Shown here one piece after another: positions 41,293 through 50,360 of a stretch of DNA of 64,000 nucleotides (position 1 is the first letter of the stretch; every line of letters begins with the position of its first letter). This stretch comes from Qipengyuania citrea. GTDB taxonomy: Bacteria; Pseudomonadota; Alphaproteobacteria; Sphingomonadales; Sphingomonadaceae. The notes beneath the pieces were generated by a model, which saw only the letters and a list, made by a program, of their open reading frames with translations, searched no databases and was not told where the DNA came from. The DNA is taken from assembly GCF_009828015.1 (NCBI RefSeq), contig NZ_WTYG01000001.1, forward strand, positions 868,001 to 932,000, given 5' to 3'. A program made the translations under genes and the position numbers.

Positions 41293-42600
41293 ATGGCAGA
41301 ACCCCTTCGCATCGCCCTCGCCGGTCTCGGCACCGTCGGTACCGGCGTCATCGAACTACTCGCAGCCAACCGTTCGACCATCGAACGCCGTGCGGGACGC
41401 CCGCTCGAAATCGTAGCGGTGAACGCCCGCGACCGGGCGCGTAACCGCGGCGTCGACCTTTCGCCCTATGCCTGGGTCGACGATATGCAGGCGATGGCGC
41501 AGCGCGGTGATGTGGACGTCGTGCTCGAACTGGTCGGCGGATCCGATGGTCCTGCGCTCACGCTGGCGCGGGCAGCGCTCGATGCCGGCAAGGCTTTCGT
41601 CACCGCCAACAAGGCGATGATCGCGCACCACGGCCTAGCACTCGCCGAACAGGCGGCGCTGCGCGGCGTCCCGCTCAAGTTCGAAGCTGCGGTCGCGGGC
41701 GGCATCCCGGTAGTGAAGGGTCTGCGCGAAGGTGCGGCAGCAAACCGCATCGAACGAATCTACGGGATACTCAACGGGACCTGCAATTACATCCTTTCCG
41801 AAATGGAGCATACCGGCGCGGATTTCGGCGAGATGCTCAAGGCGGCGCAGGAGAAGGGCTATGCCGAAGCCGACCCCACCTTCGACATCGAAGGCGTCGA
41901 TGCGGCGCACAAGCTCGCGATACTGGCCGCGATCGGATTCGGCGCGCGGGTCGACTTCGCCAATGTCGAAGCGACCGGTATCGGCGAAGTGCGCGCGGCC
42001 GATATCACGCAGGCGGGTGCCCTGGGCTATGTCATCCGGCTGGTCGGTATTGCTTCGCTCGACGAAAGCGCCGACGAGGCGCGATTGCTCCAGCGCGTGC
42101 GGCCCTGCCTTGTCGCGCGCGGCCACCCGCTGGCCGCGGTGACTGGGCCGACCAATGCAGTTGTCGCCGAAGGCAATTTTTCAGGCCAGCTGCTGTTCCA
42201 GGGAGCCGGGGCCGGTGCAGGGCCGACCGCGAGCGCAGTGGTCGCCGATCTCATCGACATCGCCCGCGGCGACAGCGGCGCGCCGTTCTCGGTCCCGGTC
42301 GAACAACTCGAGCAGTTCTCTCCGGCGGATCCCGGCAACCGCATGGGGCGCGACTACATCCGCTTCACTGTGAACGACCGCCCCGGCGTACTGGCGGAAA
42401 TCACTGCCGCGATGCGCGATGCCGAAGTCTCGATCGAGAGCCTAATCCAGCGCGGGCGCGATCATGCAGGCGGGGAAGTGCTGGTGGCCATGGTCACGCA
42501 CGAAGGACCCGAACGCTGCGTGACCAAGGCGCTCGATTTGCTCAATGGCTCGCCTAGCCTGACGGCTGCGCCGCTGGTGATGCCGATCCTGGCCGACTGA
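41293..42600 (+). CDS. hom: Homoserine dehydrogenase
   Basis: A 435-residue NAD(P)-dependent enzyme reducing aspartate semialdehyde to homoserine, the branch toward threonine and methionine. The dinucleotide loop ALAGLGTVGTGVIELLA is at residues 9-25. ALDAGKAFVTANKAMIAHHG and KFEAAVAGGIPVVKGLREG are catalytic-domain signatures; GILNGTCNYILSEME and FDIEGVDAAHKLAIL follow. An ACT domain (YIRFTVNDRPGVLAEITAAM onward, about residues 352-430) should mediate threonine feedback. A GGCGG site precedes the start. Its last 47 nt overlap an antisense gene. Confidence 0.97.
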   Translation: MAEPLRIALAGLGTVGTGVIELLAANRSTIERRAGRPLEIVAVNARDRARNRGVDLSPYAWVDDMQAMAQRGDVDVVLELVGGSDGPALTLARAALDAGKAFVTANKAMIAHHGLALAEQAALRGVPLKFEAAVAGGIPVVKGLREGAAANRIERIYGILNGTCNYILSEMEHTGADFGEMLKAAQEKGYAEADPTFDIEGVDAAHKLAILAAIGFGARVDFANVEATGIGEVRAADITQAGALGYVIRLVGIASLDESADEARLLQRVRPCLVARGHPLAAVTGPTNAVVAEGNFSGQLLFQGAGAGAGPTASAVVADLIDIARGDSGAPFSVPVEQLEQFSPADPGNRMGRDYIRFTVNDRPGVLAEITAAMRDAEVSIESLIQRGRDHAGGEVLVAMVTHEGPERCVTKALDLLNGSPSLTAAPLVMPILAD

Positions 42601-43138
42601 TTTCGTCCTCTTCGCCGGCCCTGTCGGGCGGGGGAGGTAGGCCGAGGTGGGCTTCGCGCGGGGACACTTCCGGCGCAGCGTTTTCGCCGCGCGGTGCAAG
42701 ACCGCGGGAGACGCGGTCCGCATCCGAACCGGCCGGCGCTTCGGGCAGTGCCTCGATATCGATGATGAGCGCGGGCGGCGGCGGCTGGCCGAAGCCGATG
42801 CAGGCGCCCTTTTCAGGGTTCTTCTTGCATGATTCGCCAAAGTCGGGCGCTCGGGGATCGCCCCTGTTCATGGTCTCCGCCGCGTAACGCTGTAGCGCAC
42901 GCTCTTCGTCATAGCCGAATTCGCGCTGGTCGCGCCGTGTACGGCAAACGATGATTTCACCCGAGATCGAGGCGGCTTCCTGCTCGTCGCTGCAGTCTTC
43001 GAGCGGCGCGTCGTAATCCTGCTGCGGGATCAATATGTCGATCCGTTCGGGCGGGGCTGCGGCATCCTGTGCCGATCCGGGAAACGGCAGACCCGCCGCC
43101 GCCATTGCCACGCAGGCCGCCCACCAGCGTCTCGACAA
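42554..43138 (-). CDS. Hypothetical exported protein of a sphingomonad-type family
   Basis: A 194-residue protein with a signal peptide (RRWWAACVAMAAAGLPFPGS, cleavage near AQDA). The mature part contains CSDEQEAASISGEIIVCRTR, the Cys...EIxVC pattern seen in many small Sphingomonadales secreted proteins (recollection), then ESCKKNPEKGACIGFGQ with another Cys pair, so two disulfides are plausible. The C-terminus is proline-rich and disordered. Its 3' end overlaps hom on the other strand by 47 nt. The gene is divergent from glpX. Function unknown. Confidence 0.68.
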   Translation of the reverse strand: MSRRWWAACVAMAAAGLPFPGSAQDAAAPPERIDILIPQQDYDAPLEDCSDEQEAASISGEIIVCRTRRDQREFGYDEERALQRYAAETMNRGDPRAPDFGESCKKNPEKGACIGFGQPPPPALIIDIEALPEAPAGSDADRVSRGLAPRGENAAPEVSPREAHLGLPPPPDRAGEEDEISRPGSASPAAQPSG

Positions 43139-43225
43139 TGTCAGGCTCCCTGTCTATCCGCCGCACGACCGCAAACCGTGTGGCCAACGTCATGCGCCAC
43201 ACACACGTGAGGGACTGAACCGACT

Positions 43226-44200
43226 ATGAACTCGCCCGCCGAAAATCCGCTCGACCGCGTCCTTGTCCTCGAAATGGTTCGTGTGACCGAAGCTGCGGCA
43301 GTGGCCGCATCCAAGCTGATCGGGCGCGGCGACGAGAAGGCTGCCGATGCGGCTGCCGTCGAAGCCATGCGCAAGGCGTTCGATACGCTTGCTATCGATG
43401 GCACCGTGGTGATCGGCGAAGGCGAGCGGGACGAGGCGCCCATGCTGTTCATCGGCGAAAAGGTCGGCGGCGCGCCGGGTGAAGGCCCCAAGATCGATAT
43501 CGCGCTGGACCCGCTCGAGGGAACGACCATCACCGCGAAAGCGGGGCCCAATGCCTTGGCAGTGCTCGCGGCGGCGGCAGAGGGCTGCCTGCTCAACGCT
43601 CCCGATGTCTATATGGACAAGCTGGCGGTGGGCCCGGGCTATCCCGATGGCATCATCGACCTGGCCAAGAGCCCGACCGAAAACGTGCAGGCGGTGGCGA
43701 AGGCCAAGGGCGTGGCGCCTTCCGACATCATCGTCTGCGTGCTCGACCGCCCACGTCATGCCGAACTGATCGCCGAACTGCGCGGCCTGGGCTGCGGGGT
43801 TGTGCTGATCGGCGATGGCGATGTCGCCGGCGTGATCGCGGTGACCGACGAGGACACGACGATCGATATGTACATGGGTCAGGGCGGTGCGCCCGAGGGC
43901 GTCCTGGCGGCGGCGGCGCTGCGCTGCGTCGGGGGCCAGTTCAACGGCCGGCTGGTGTTCCGCAACGATGACGAACGCGGCCGCGCGGCGAAATGGGGCA
44001 TCGATGATCTCGACCGCATCTATACCCGCGACGATCTGGTGAAGGGCGATTGCATCTTCGCCGCGACCGGAGTCACGCCGGGTTCGCTGCTCGACGGGGT
44101 AAAGTATCTACGCGGCGGACGCATGACGACCGAAAGCGTGGTCATGCGCTCGAGCAGCGGCACGGTGCGCTGGATCAAGGGCGAACACCGCGAGGGCTAG
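43226..44200 (+). CDS. glpX: Class II fructose-1,6-bisphosphatase
   Basis: A 324-residue GlpX-type phosphatase for gluconeogenesis. VVIGEGERDEAPMLFIGEKV and DIALDPLEGTTITAKAGPNA are the lithium-sensitive metal-site motifs (Glu of GEGERD, Asp-Pro-Leu-Glu-Gly-Thr). VYMDKLAVGPGYPDGIIDLA and the ATGVTPGSLLDGVKYL loop are also typical. The C-terminal RSSSGTVRWIKGEH is the usual end. Bacterial class II enzymes replace Fbp in many alphaproteobacteria. Divergent from the secreted protein gene, it precedes prs by 97 nt. Confidence 0.96.
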   Translation: MNSPAENPLDRVLVLEMVRVTEAAAVAASKLIGRGDEKAADAAAVEAMRKAFDTLAIDGTVVIGEGERDEAPMLFIGEKVGGAPGEGPKIDIALDPLEGTTITAKAGPNALAVLAAAAEGCLLNAPDVYMDKLAVGPGYPDGIIDLAKSPTENVQAVAKAKGVAPSDIIVCVLDRPRHAELIAELRGLGCGVVLIGDGDVAGVIAVTDEDTTIDMYMGQGGAPEGVLAAAALRCVGGQFNGRLVFRNDDERGRAAKWGIDDLDRIYTRDDLVKGDCIFAATGVTPGSLLDGVKYLRGGRMTTESVVMRSSSGTVRWIKGEHREG

Positions 44201-44297
44201 GCGTGGTCGGGGCGGGGAAACGCGCCCGTCGGTTGTTGCATATCCGTGACGCTCGGCTAGGCGGGGCGCACATCCAGTTTGCCCGGGGATTCTCCGC

Positions 44298-45233
44298 ATG
44301 AAAATCATGGCCGCCAACTCGAACCTGCCGCTTGCACGGGCCATTGCAGGTTATCTCGAAATGCCGCTGGTGGATGCGCAGGTGCGCCGCTTTGCCGACG
44401 AGGAGATCTTCGTCGAGATCCACGAGAACGTGCGCGGCGAAGACGTGTTCGTCGTCCAGTCGACCAGCTATCCGGCCAACGACAATCTGATGGAACTGCT
44501 GATCTGCATCGACGCGCTCAAGCGCGCTTCGGCGCGGCGCATCACAGCAGTCGTGCCCTATTTCGGCTATGCCCGCCAAGACCGCAAACCCGGCCCGCGG
44601 ACTCCGATTTCGGCCAAGCTGGTAGCCAATCTGATTACCGAGGCAGGGGCCGAGCGCGTGCTCGCGGTCGATCTCCACGCGGGACAGATCCAGGGCTTCT
44701 TCGACATCCCGACCGACAATCTGTTCGCCGCCCCGGTGATGGCGGCAGATATCCAGGCGCGCTACGGCGACGAGGACCTGATGGTCGTCAGCCCCGATGT
44801 CGGCGGCGTCGTGCGTGCGCGTGCACTGGCCAAGCGGCTCGACAACGCACCGCTGGCGATCGTCGACAAGCGGCGCGATCGCCCCGGCGAAAGCGAAGTG
44901 ATGAATATCATCGGCGACGTGTCGGGCCGGCACTGCATCCTGATCGACGACATCGTCGATTCGGGCGGGACCCTGTGCAACGCGGCGCAGGCGCTGCTCG
45001 ATCAGGGTGCGGCTTCGGTCGCGGCCTATATCACGCATGGCGTCCTTTCGGGCGGGGCCGTGGCACGGGTCGACAAATCCGCGCTCAAGGAACTGGTCAT
45101 CACCGATTCGATCCGGCCGACCGATGCCGCCAAGGATTCCGAACGGATCCGCATTCTGACGATCGCACCGCTGGTCGGCGAAGCGGTCCGCCGCATTGCC
45201 GACGAAAGCTCGGTCAGCTCGCTGTTCGATTGA
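44298..45233 (+). CDS. prs: Ribose-phosphate pyrophosphokinase
   Basis: A 311-residue PRPP synthase, transferring pyrophosphate from ATP to ribose-5-phosphate. The ATP-site flexible loop lies in [40 protein letters not shown] carries the metal-binding His; the PRPP loop is [20 protein letters not shown]. The N-terminus [20 protein letters not shown] is conserved. PRPP feeds histidine, purine, pyridine and tryptophan synthesis. Two nt downstream lies an IMPase-family gene that could be histidinol phosphatase, a logical user of the histidine branch. Confidence 0.97.
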   Translation: MKIMAANSNLPLARAIAGYLEMPLVDAQVRRFADEEIFVEIHENVRGEDVFVVQSTSYPANDNLMELLICIDALKRASARRITAVVPYFGYARQDRKPGPRTPISAKLVANLITEAGAERVLAVDLHAGQIQGFFDIPTDNLFAAPVMAADIQARYGDEDLMVVSPDVGGVVRARALAKRLDNAPLAIVDKRRDRPGESEVMNIIGDVSGRHCILIDDIVDSGGTLCNAAQALLDQGAASVAAYITHGVLSGGAVARVDKSALKELVITDSIRPTDAAKDSERIRILTIAPLVGEAVRRIADESSVSSLFD

Positions 45234-45235
45234 GC

Positions 45236-46033
45236 ATGGCGACCGCTGCCGATCTTGCGCTCGCCAATCGCCTCGCCGAAGCGGCGGGTGAAGCGATCCG
45301 TCCGCTGTTCCGCGGCGAATGGTCGCAGGAACAGAAGGCGGACCGCAGCTTCGTGACCGAGGCCGACCGCGTCGCCGAGGCGGCGATGCGCGCGATTCTC
45401 GAGAGCGAGCGTACGGATGACGGAATTATCGGGGAGGAATACGGCACACGCAACGAGGGTGCGGGGCGGCAATGGGTGCTCGACCCGATCGACGGCACCA
45501 CCAGCTTCATCGCCGGTCGCCCCATTTTCGGTACGCTGATCGCGCTGATGCAGGATGGTTGGCCGGTGCTCGGCGTGATCGACCAGCCCATCGCGCGTGA
45601 ACGGTGGGTCGGACGGATCGGCGAGGGCACCACCTTCAACGGCAGTCCGGTGCGCGCGGTTGCGTGCAAGGAGCTGTCCGACGCGGTTCTCGGCACGACC
45701 ACGCCGCACCAGTTCTCCGGCGACGACGTCGACGCCTTCATGGGTGTCGCCAAAGCGGTGGCCGAGCGCAAGATCATCTATGGCGGTGATTGCTACAATT
45801 ACGGGCTCGTCGCCTCCGGCCATGTCGACATCGTCGTCGAAGCCGGTCTCAAGCTTTATGATTTTGCAGCACTGGTGCCCGTGGTCGAAGGCGCGGGCGG
45901 GGTCATGAGCGACTGGCAAGGCAATCCGCTCGATGCCGAAAGCGATGGCCGGGTCATCGCGCTGGGCGATGCCGCACGGCTCGAAGACGTGCTCGAGGCG
46001 ATGGGCGGGCTAGCCCACGACCATGGGCACTGA
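45236..46033 (+). CDS. IMPase-family histidinol-phosphate phosphatase (putative)
   Basis: A 265-residue inositol-monophosphatase-fold enzyme. EADRVAEAAMRAIL, GIIGEEYGTRNEG (metal Glu of GEEYG) and WVLDPIDGTTSFIAGRP (DPIDGT) give metal ligands; the C-terminal EAGLKLYDFAALVPVVEGAG carries the last Asp. The DPIDGTTSFIAGRPIFGTL and GEEYG forms resemble HisN-type histidinol phosphatases of actinobacteria and alphaproteobacteria more than true inositol phosphatases. Being 2 nt after prs supports a histidine-related role by context. A second homologue at 2441 has the CysQ-like WLSEET form instead. Substrate not proven. Confidence 0.78.
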   Translation: MATAADLALANRLAEAAGEAIRPLFRGEWSQEQKADRSFVTEADRVAEAAMRAILESERTDDGIIGEEYGTRNEGAGRQWVLDPIDGTTSFIAGRPIFGTLIALMQDGWPVLGVIDQPIARERWVGRIGEGTTFNGSPVRAVACKELSDAVLGTTTPHQFSGDDVDAFMGVAKAVAERKIIYGGDCYNYGLVASGHVDIVVEAGLKLYDFAALVPVVEGAGGVMSDWQGNPLDAESDGRVIALGDAARLEDVLEAMGGLAHDHGH

Positions 46034-46058
46034 TCGGCGCCAGGCCCGTTAGCCCGGC

Positions 46059-46814
46059 ATGCAAACCATCTTGATAACCGGCGCCGCAAACGGGATCGGG
46101 CGCGCAACCGCAATGCATTTTCATGGCCTCGGCTGGCAGGTGATCGGTCTCGACACGGATACCGAAGCGCTGGCCGAATTGCGCGGCGCGCTACCGCGGG
46201 AAAGCGCGCTCTTCCTGAGCTGCGATGTCGGCCGCGAGAGCGAGGTAAGGAACGCGTTCGAGGGGATCGGCGAATGGCTGGGGGAGTGCCCGCTCGATTG
46301 CCTCGTCAACAACGCCGGTATCGCCGATCCCGTAGCTGGCCCGCTGGAGGAGCTCGAGCTGGCTGAATGGCAGACGTGGATCGATGCCAGCCTGACCGGC
46401 GCCTTTCTGGTTACGCGCGCTTCGCTGGCGTTCCTGCGGCGCAGCGCCTGCGCGAGTATCGCGAATATCTCATCCACCCGTGCGGTGATGAGCGAGCCTG
46501 ATACCTTTGCCTATGCGGCGGCGAAGGGCGGGCTCGATGCACTCACCCATTCGCTCGCGGTCTCGCTTGGGCCCAGGATCCGCGCGAATGCGATACGTCC
46601 GGGCTGGATCGAAACCGGGCCGTGGCAGAAAGAGGGCAAACGGAGCCATCCCGAGCATCGACCCAAGGACCGCGAGCAGCATCCGGTCGGGCGCATCGGG
46701 CGGCCGGAGGATATTGCCGAGGCAGTCGCCTATCTGCACGCAGCGGGGTTCGTGACCGGGCAGCACCTCAATATCGACGGTGGCATGACGGCGAAGATGA
46801 TCTACGAGCGCTGA
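46059..46814 (+). CDS. SDR-family oxidoreductase
   Basis: A 251-residue classical short-chain dehydrogenase. ILITGAANGIGRATAMHFHG is the cofactor loop; the Asp in IGLDTDTEAL suggests NAD; CLVNNAGIADPVAG, NISSTRAVMSEPDTFAYAAA (catalytic Ser and Tyr) and KGGLDALTHSLA follow, and the end NIDGGMTAKMIYER has the usual C-terminal region. Its substrate is unknown; glucose or sugar-alcohol dehydrogenases share this pattern. It is separated by 1 nt from another SDR gene, so the two are probably co-translated. Confidence 0.85.
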   Translation: MQTILITGAANGIGRATAMHFHGLGWQVIGLDTDTEALAELRGALPRESALFLSCDVGRESEVRNAFEGIGEWLGECPLDCLVNNAGIADPVAGPLEELELAEWQTWIDASLTGAFLVTRASLAFLRRSACASIANISSTRAVMSEPDTFAYAAAKGGLDALTHSLAVSLGPRIRANAIRPGWIETGPWQKEGKRSHPEHRPKDREQHPVGRIGRPEDIAEAVAYLHAAGFVTGQHLNIDGGMTAKMIYER

Positions 46815-46815
46815 C

Positions 46816-47562
46816 ATGACAGTGGAGGGATCGCTTGCCGGGCGCATCGCGCTCGTTACCGGCGCGTCGCGCGGGCTCGGTTTCGAGATCGCCCGGCGCA
46901 TGGCAGAACAGGGCGCGCGCGTCTGGCTCAACGGGCGTGGGGCCAGCGCAGTCGAAGCCGCCGCCGAACGGATCGGCCCTAACGCCCGGGCCTTGCCCTT
47001 CGATATCGGGGATGACCAGGCGAGCGCGGCGGCATTCGCGCGTCTTGCCGAAGATGGCCTCGATATTCTCGTCAACAATGTCGGGCAACGCGACCGGCGG
47101 CCGCTGGAGCAATTGCGACGGGCCGATATGGCGGCGATGCTCTCGACCAACCTCGTCGCGCCTTTCGATCTTGCGCGCCGCGCGGCGCCGCTGATGCAGG
47201 CGCGCGAATACGGGCGGATCATCAACATCACCTCGATCGCGGCCGATATCGCCCGGGGCGATGTGCTCTACACTGCCAGCAAGGGCGGCCTGGCCGCGCT
47301 GACCCGTGCGCTGGCGGCTGAACTGGGCGCCATCGGGATTACGGTCAACGCCATCGCCCCGGGCTATTTCGCAACCGAAGCGAATGGCGAAATGACCGCC
47401 GATCCGGAAATCGCACGGCACCTTGCCCGCCGGACCTCGCTGGGCCGTTGGGGCGAACCGGGCGAGATCGCCGGGGCAGTCGCTTTCCTTGCCGCGCCCG
47501 AGGCGAGCTATATCACCGGCCATACGCTGGCGGTCGATGGCGGTTATCTGACCCACTTCTGA
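46816..47562 (+). CDS. SDR-family oxidoreductase, FabG/gluconate dehydrogenase-like
   Basis: A 248-residue classical SDR. The loop is ALVTGASRGLGFEIARRMAE; an Arg-rich region WLNGRGASAV suggests NADP. It has NNVG instead of the usual NNAG (ILVNNVGQRDRRPL). Catalytic Ser and Tyr-Lys lie in INITSIAADIARGDVLYTAS and KGGLAALTRALAAEL. LGRWGEPGEIAGAVAFLAAP and ITGHTLAVDGGYLTHF form the C-terminus. Gluconate-5-dehydrogenase-type enzymes look similar, but substrate is not assigned. Co-directional with the preceding SDR (1-nt gap). Confidence 0.84.
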   Translation: MTVEGSLAGRIALVTGASRGLGFEIARRMAEQGARVWLNGRGASAVEAAAERIGPNARALPFDIGDDQASAAAFARLAEDGLDILVNNVGQRDRRPLEQLRRADMAAMLSTNLVAPFDLARRAAPLMQAREYGRIINITSIAADIARGDVLYTASKGGLAALTRALAAELGAIGITVNAIAPGYFATEANGEMTADPEIARHLARRTSLGRWGEPGEIAGAVAFLAAPEASYITGHTLAVDGGYLTHF

Positions 47563-47563
47563 C

Positions 47564-47591
47564 TTGCTTTACCGCGCACAATCGCTATCAG
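47564..47591 (+). promoter_or_regulatory. Candidate promoter of rpmI-rplT
   Basis: TTGCTT at 47564-47569 is followed after 16 nt by TATCAG at 47586-47591. Transcription would start near 47600, giving an ~85-nt leader before rpmI. L20 represses this operon in other bacteria through a leader structure, but no such fold was worked out here. Confidence 0.35.
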
Positions 47592-47681
47592 CGCGCCCTT
47601 CACCGACACGTGATTCATCTGCCGGTCTGGCCGTAAGGGCTGCCAGGGCTGGTTGGACGTGTCTCTGTCAAGGAGATGAAA

Positions 47682-47885
47682 ATGCCCAAGCTTAAGACCA
47701 AAAGCGGTGTGAAGAAGCGCTTCAAGATCACTGCGACCGGCAAGGTCAAGCATGGTGTCGCCGGCAAGCGCCACCGCCTGATCAGCCACAATGCGAAGTA
47801 TATTCGCCAGAACCGCGGCACCACTGTCCTGTCGGAAGCCGACAGCAGAACGGTGAAAAAGTGGGCCCCCTACGGCCTCGACTGA
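47682..47885 (+). CDS. rpmI: 50S ribosomal protein L35
   Basis: A 67-residue ribosomal protein. [20 protein letters not shown] is the L35 signature, followed by [16 protein letters not shown] and a C-terminal KKWAPYGLD. The ATG at 47682 is used: AGGAG at 47671-47675 is correctly spaced for it and too close to the ATG at 47676. In many bacteria infC precedes rpmI; here two SDR genes do. rplT follows after 23 nt. Confidence 0.97.
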   Translation: MPKLKTKSGVKKRFKITATGKVKHGVAGKRHRLISHNAKYIRQNRGTTVLSEADSRTVKKWAPYGLD

Positions 47886-47908
47886 GCGCGAATTAAGGAG
47901 AATACGAA

Positions 47909-48268
47909 ATGCCTCGCATCAAACGCGGCGTCACCACGCGCCAGAAGCACAAGCGTCTACTGGATCAGGCGAAGGGCTATCGCGGCCGTCGCAAGAACAC
48001 GATCCGCGTCGCCCGTCAGGCTGTCGAAAAGGCCGGCCAGTACGCCTATCGCGACCGCAAGGTTAAGAAGCGCAGCTTCCGCGCCCTGTGGATCCAGCGC
48101 ATCAATGCCGCGGTCCGCGCCGAAGGTCTTACCTACTCGCAGTTCATGCACGGCACCAAGCTCGCCGGCATTGAACTCGACCGCAAGGTCATGGCCGACC
48201 TGGCGATGAACGAATCGGCCGCCTTCAAGGCGATCATCGATCAGGCGAAGAAGGCGCTGCCCGCCTAA
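47909..48268 (+). CDS. rplT: 50S ribosomal protein L20
   Basis: A 119-residue 23S rRNA-binding protein needed early in large-subunit assembly. [40 protein letters not shown] and [20 protein letters not shown] are the family core. It lies 23 nt after rpmI and is followed by a terminator. pheS-pheT, commonly next to rplT, lie 2.1 kb downstream, after two regulator genes. Confidence 0.98.
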   Translation: MPRIKRGVTTRQKHKRLLDQAKGYRGRRKNTIRVARQAVEKAGQYAYRDRKVKKRSFRALWIQRINAAVRAEGLTYSQFMHGTKLAGIELDRKVMADLAMNESAAFKAIIDQAKKALPA

Positions 48269-48293
48269 GTCGCGGTCCGTGCCCGGAATTGCG

Positions 48294-48321
48294 AAGGGCG
48301 CTCCGTATGGGGCGCCCTTTT
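48294..48321 (+). terminator. Intrinsic terminator after rplT
   Basis: AAGGGCGC (48294-48301) pairs with GCGCCCTT (48312-48319) around a 10-nt loop; TTTT spans 48318-48321. It ends the rpmI-rplT transcript. Confidence 0.85.
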
Positions 48322-48387
48322 GCGTTGGGCCGCTTGCCGCCGTCCGCCAAGGCGTTATGAGCTTTTGGCAGGGGAAACGGGGGGCGC

Positions 48388-49260
48388 GTGGCCGAGGGTG
48401 ATGTGATCGATGTGCGCTTCTTCGCACCGCCGGCCGATCTGGCGCATTGCTTCACGACATTCTACCGGCTGGAAGTGAATGTTCCGCCAGACGAAAAGCT
48501 TGAGGACTGGCTACAGCCCGAATGGGGCAACCTTCGCTTCTTCACCGATGATCCTCCGACTGCGCAAGCGCTCAAGGGTCCGCGCGTCGATGGCGCCCGT
48601 TTCCAGGCGACCGGTCCCAGTTCCTGCATGACCCACTTCACGCTCGGCCGTACCCGCATGTGGGGCATCGGCCTGCGCCCGCTCGGCTGGGCACGATTCG
48701 TCGCCGACGATGCCAGCGCACATGCCAACACGGTGGTCGATGGCGAAGCGGCACCGCCGTTCGCGCGCTTTGCCCCGCTATGCGATGTCCTGTGCACGCG
48801 GGCCCGGTCCGATGAAGAGCAGTTCGATGCGCTGGCCAGCTTCTTTCGCCAGCTTGCCGAACCTCCGCGCGACCAGCCGCGGATCCAGCGGGTGCACGAG
48901 GTCATGGTCGACCCGCGGCTGCTGCAGGTCGAGGAGTTCGCCCGGCGCAGCGGCTTGTCCAAGCGAACGCTGGAGCGCGTGTGCGCCCGCCATTTCGGGT
49001 TCGCACCGCGTCTGCTGCTGCGTCGGCAACGGTTGATGCGCAGTCTTGCGGCATTCATGCTCGAACCGCGCGCCAGCTGGTCCGCAGTGATCGACCGCCA
49101 TTACCACGACCAGTCGCATTTCGTGCACGAGTTCCACGCTTTCATGGGCTGCACACCGAGCGACTACGCCGCGCAGCCGCATCCCGTCCTGAGTGCGTTC
49201 ATGGCCGAGCGCAAGCGGATATGGGGATCACCCGTACAGACGCTCGATCCGCCGACATAG
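48388..49260 (+). CDS. AraC-family transcriptional regulator (tandem paralogue 1)
   Basis: A 290-residue regulator beginning at GTG. The N-terminal ~185 residues form a beta-rich sensor-type domain: WLQPEWGNLRFFTDD, FTLGRTRMWGIGLRPLGWAR. The C-terminal AraC-type double HTH shows LLQVEEFARRSGLSKRTLER as the first helix pair and DRHYHDQSHFVHEFHAFMGC, TPSDYAAQPHP as the second. It is about the same length as, and clearly homologous to, the protein encoded at 49365 (shared WGIGLxPxGWAR and CxRxFGFxPxLLLRRQR patterns). AraC proteins bind an effector and regulate nearby genes; the targets and ligand are unknown. Confidence 0.88.
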   Translation: MAEGDVIDVRFFAPPADLAHCFTTFYRLEVNVPPDEKLEDWLQPEWGNLRFFTDDPPTAQALKGPRVDGARFQATGPSSCMTHFTLGRTRMWGIGLRPLGWARFVADDASAHANTVVDGEAAPPFARFAPLCDVLCTRARSDEEQFDALASFFRQLAEPPRDQPRIQRVHEVMVDPRLLQVEEFARRSGLSKRTLERVCARHFGFAPRLLLRRQRLMRSLAAFMLEPRASWSAVIDRHYHDQSHFVHEFHAFMGCTPSDYAAQPHPVLSAFMAERKRIWGSPVQTLDPPT

Positions 49261-49364
49261 CGGTCGATCAACGGATGCTTTTTTGCTAGCCGGGATGCCA
49301 AGGGCGTTTTTACGATGATTTCGACGCATCAGGGCCGGTCATATTCTTGCGCGGAGAACCCGCG

Positions 49365-50255
49365 ATGAGCACGGGGGAAGCGCCGGCGGGTGTCGCGCTG
49401 CGGTTCTTCCTGCCGCCCCGCCGATTGCGTCCCTTCATCACCACCCTCTACCATATGGAAATCTCAGGTGCCGAGGACGAACCGGTGGTCGACTGGCTCC
49501 ACCCCGAATGGGCCAATTTGCGCATCATTCCCGAACGCACAGTCGCAGCCGGGATGCGCGGCCAGCCGCTCGAGCGCATGCCACGGGCAGTGATGGCCGG
49601 GCCGACCAGTTTCGCCACGCATTTCAGCGCATACACCGGCCGGTCGTGGGGTATCGGCCTGATGCCGCGGGGGTGGGCGCGGCTGACCGATACGCCCGCC
49701 AGCGCCTACGCCGATCGGTACAGCGACGTCGAGAAAGACCCGGCGTTCGATCATCTGCGGAGCCTGTGCGCCTGTGTCCCCGCAGCGGACGGAAATCTCC
49801 TTGCCGAACGCGACGCCCTGGTGCGCGGACTGGACCGTCTGCTGGCGCAGCCCGTCGCGCGCGAAGAGGACATTCTGCGTCTGGAGGAGGCGCTGAGCGA
49901 TCCAAGGTTCCACACCGTGGCCGAACTGGCTGAAGCGCTGGGGATGAGCCCGCGGACGATGGAACGGTTCTGCAGCCGGGTATTCGGGTTCTCGCCCCAA
50001 TTGCTGCTGCGCCGCCAGCGCTTCGTGCGCAGCCTGGCCAAGTTCATGCTCGATCCCTCGCTTAAATGGATCGACACACTCGACGGACATTATCACGATC
50101 AGGCGCACTTCGTCCGCGACTTCAAGCGCTTCATGTTGATGTCGCCGAGCGAATACGCCAGCCGGCCCCACCCGGTGCTGGCTGCAGCAGCGCATGCGCG
50201 TCTGGCCGTAGCGGGTCAGGCGATGCAGGTCCTGCACGAACCCAGCGCCGATTGA
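49365..50255 (+). CDS. AraC-family transcriptional regulator (tandem paralogue 2)
   Basis: A 296-residue paralogue of the previous gene. The sensor-type N-domain has DWLHPEWANLRIIPERTVAA, FSAYTGRSWGIGLMPRGWAR. The HTH core is FHTVAELAEALGMSPRTMER and DGHYHDQAHFVRDFKRFMLM, then SPSEYASRPHPVL. The ATG at 49365 has GGAGA ahead of it; a TTG 18 nt upstream was rejected. The pair look like an old tandem duplication since sequence has drifted while the order of motifs is kept. pheS follows 105 nt downstream, with no sign that the regulators control it. Confidence 0.88.
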   Translation: MSTGEAPAGVALRFFLPPRRLRPFITTLYHMEISGAEDEPVVDWLHPEWANLRIIPERTVAAGMRGQPLERMPRAVMAGPTSFATHFSAYTGRSWGIGLMPRGWARLTDTPASAYADRYSDVEKDPAFDHLRSLCACVPAADGNLLAERDALVRGLDRLLAQPVAREEDILRLEEALSDPRFHTVAELAEALGMSPRTMERFCSRVFGFSPQLLLRRQRFVRSLAKFMLDPSLKWIDTLDGHYHDQAHFVRDFKRFMLMSPSEYASRPHPVLAAAAHARLAVAGQAMQVLHEPSAD

Positions 50256-50360
50256 GCACAGCGGATCGTGCGGGCCGATCACCAAACTGGGCTTTAGCAT
50301 TGGGGCACTTGGCGCTAGGGCCAGCGGGTAGTCCCATCCGACAGTTCCAAGCCAGGCAGA

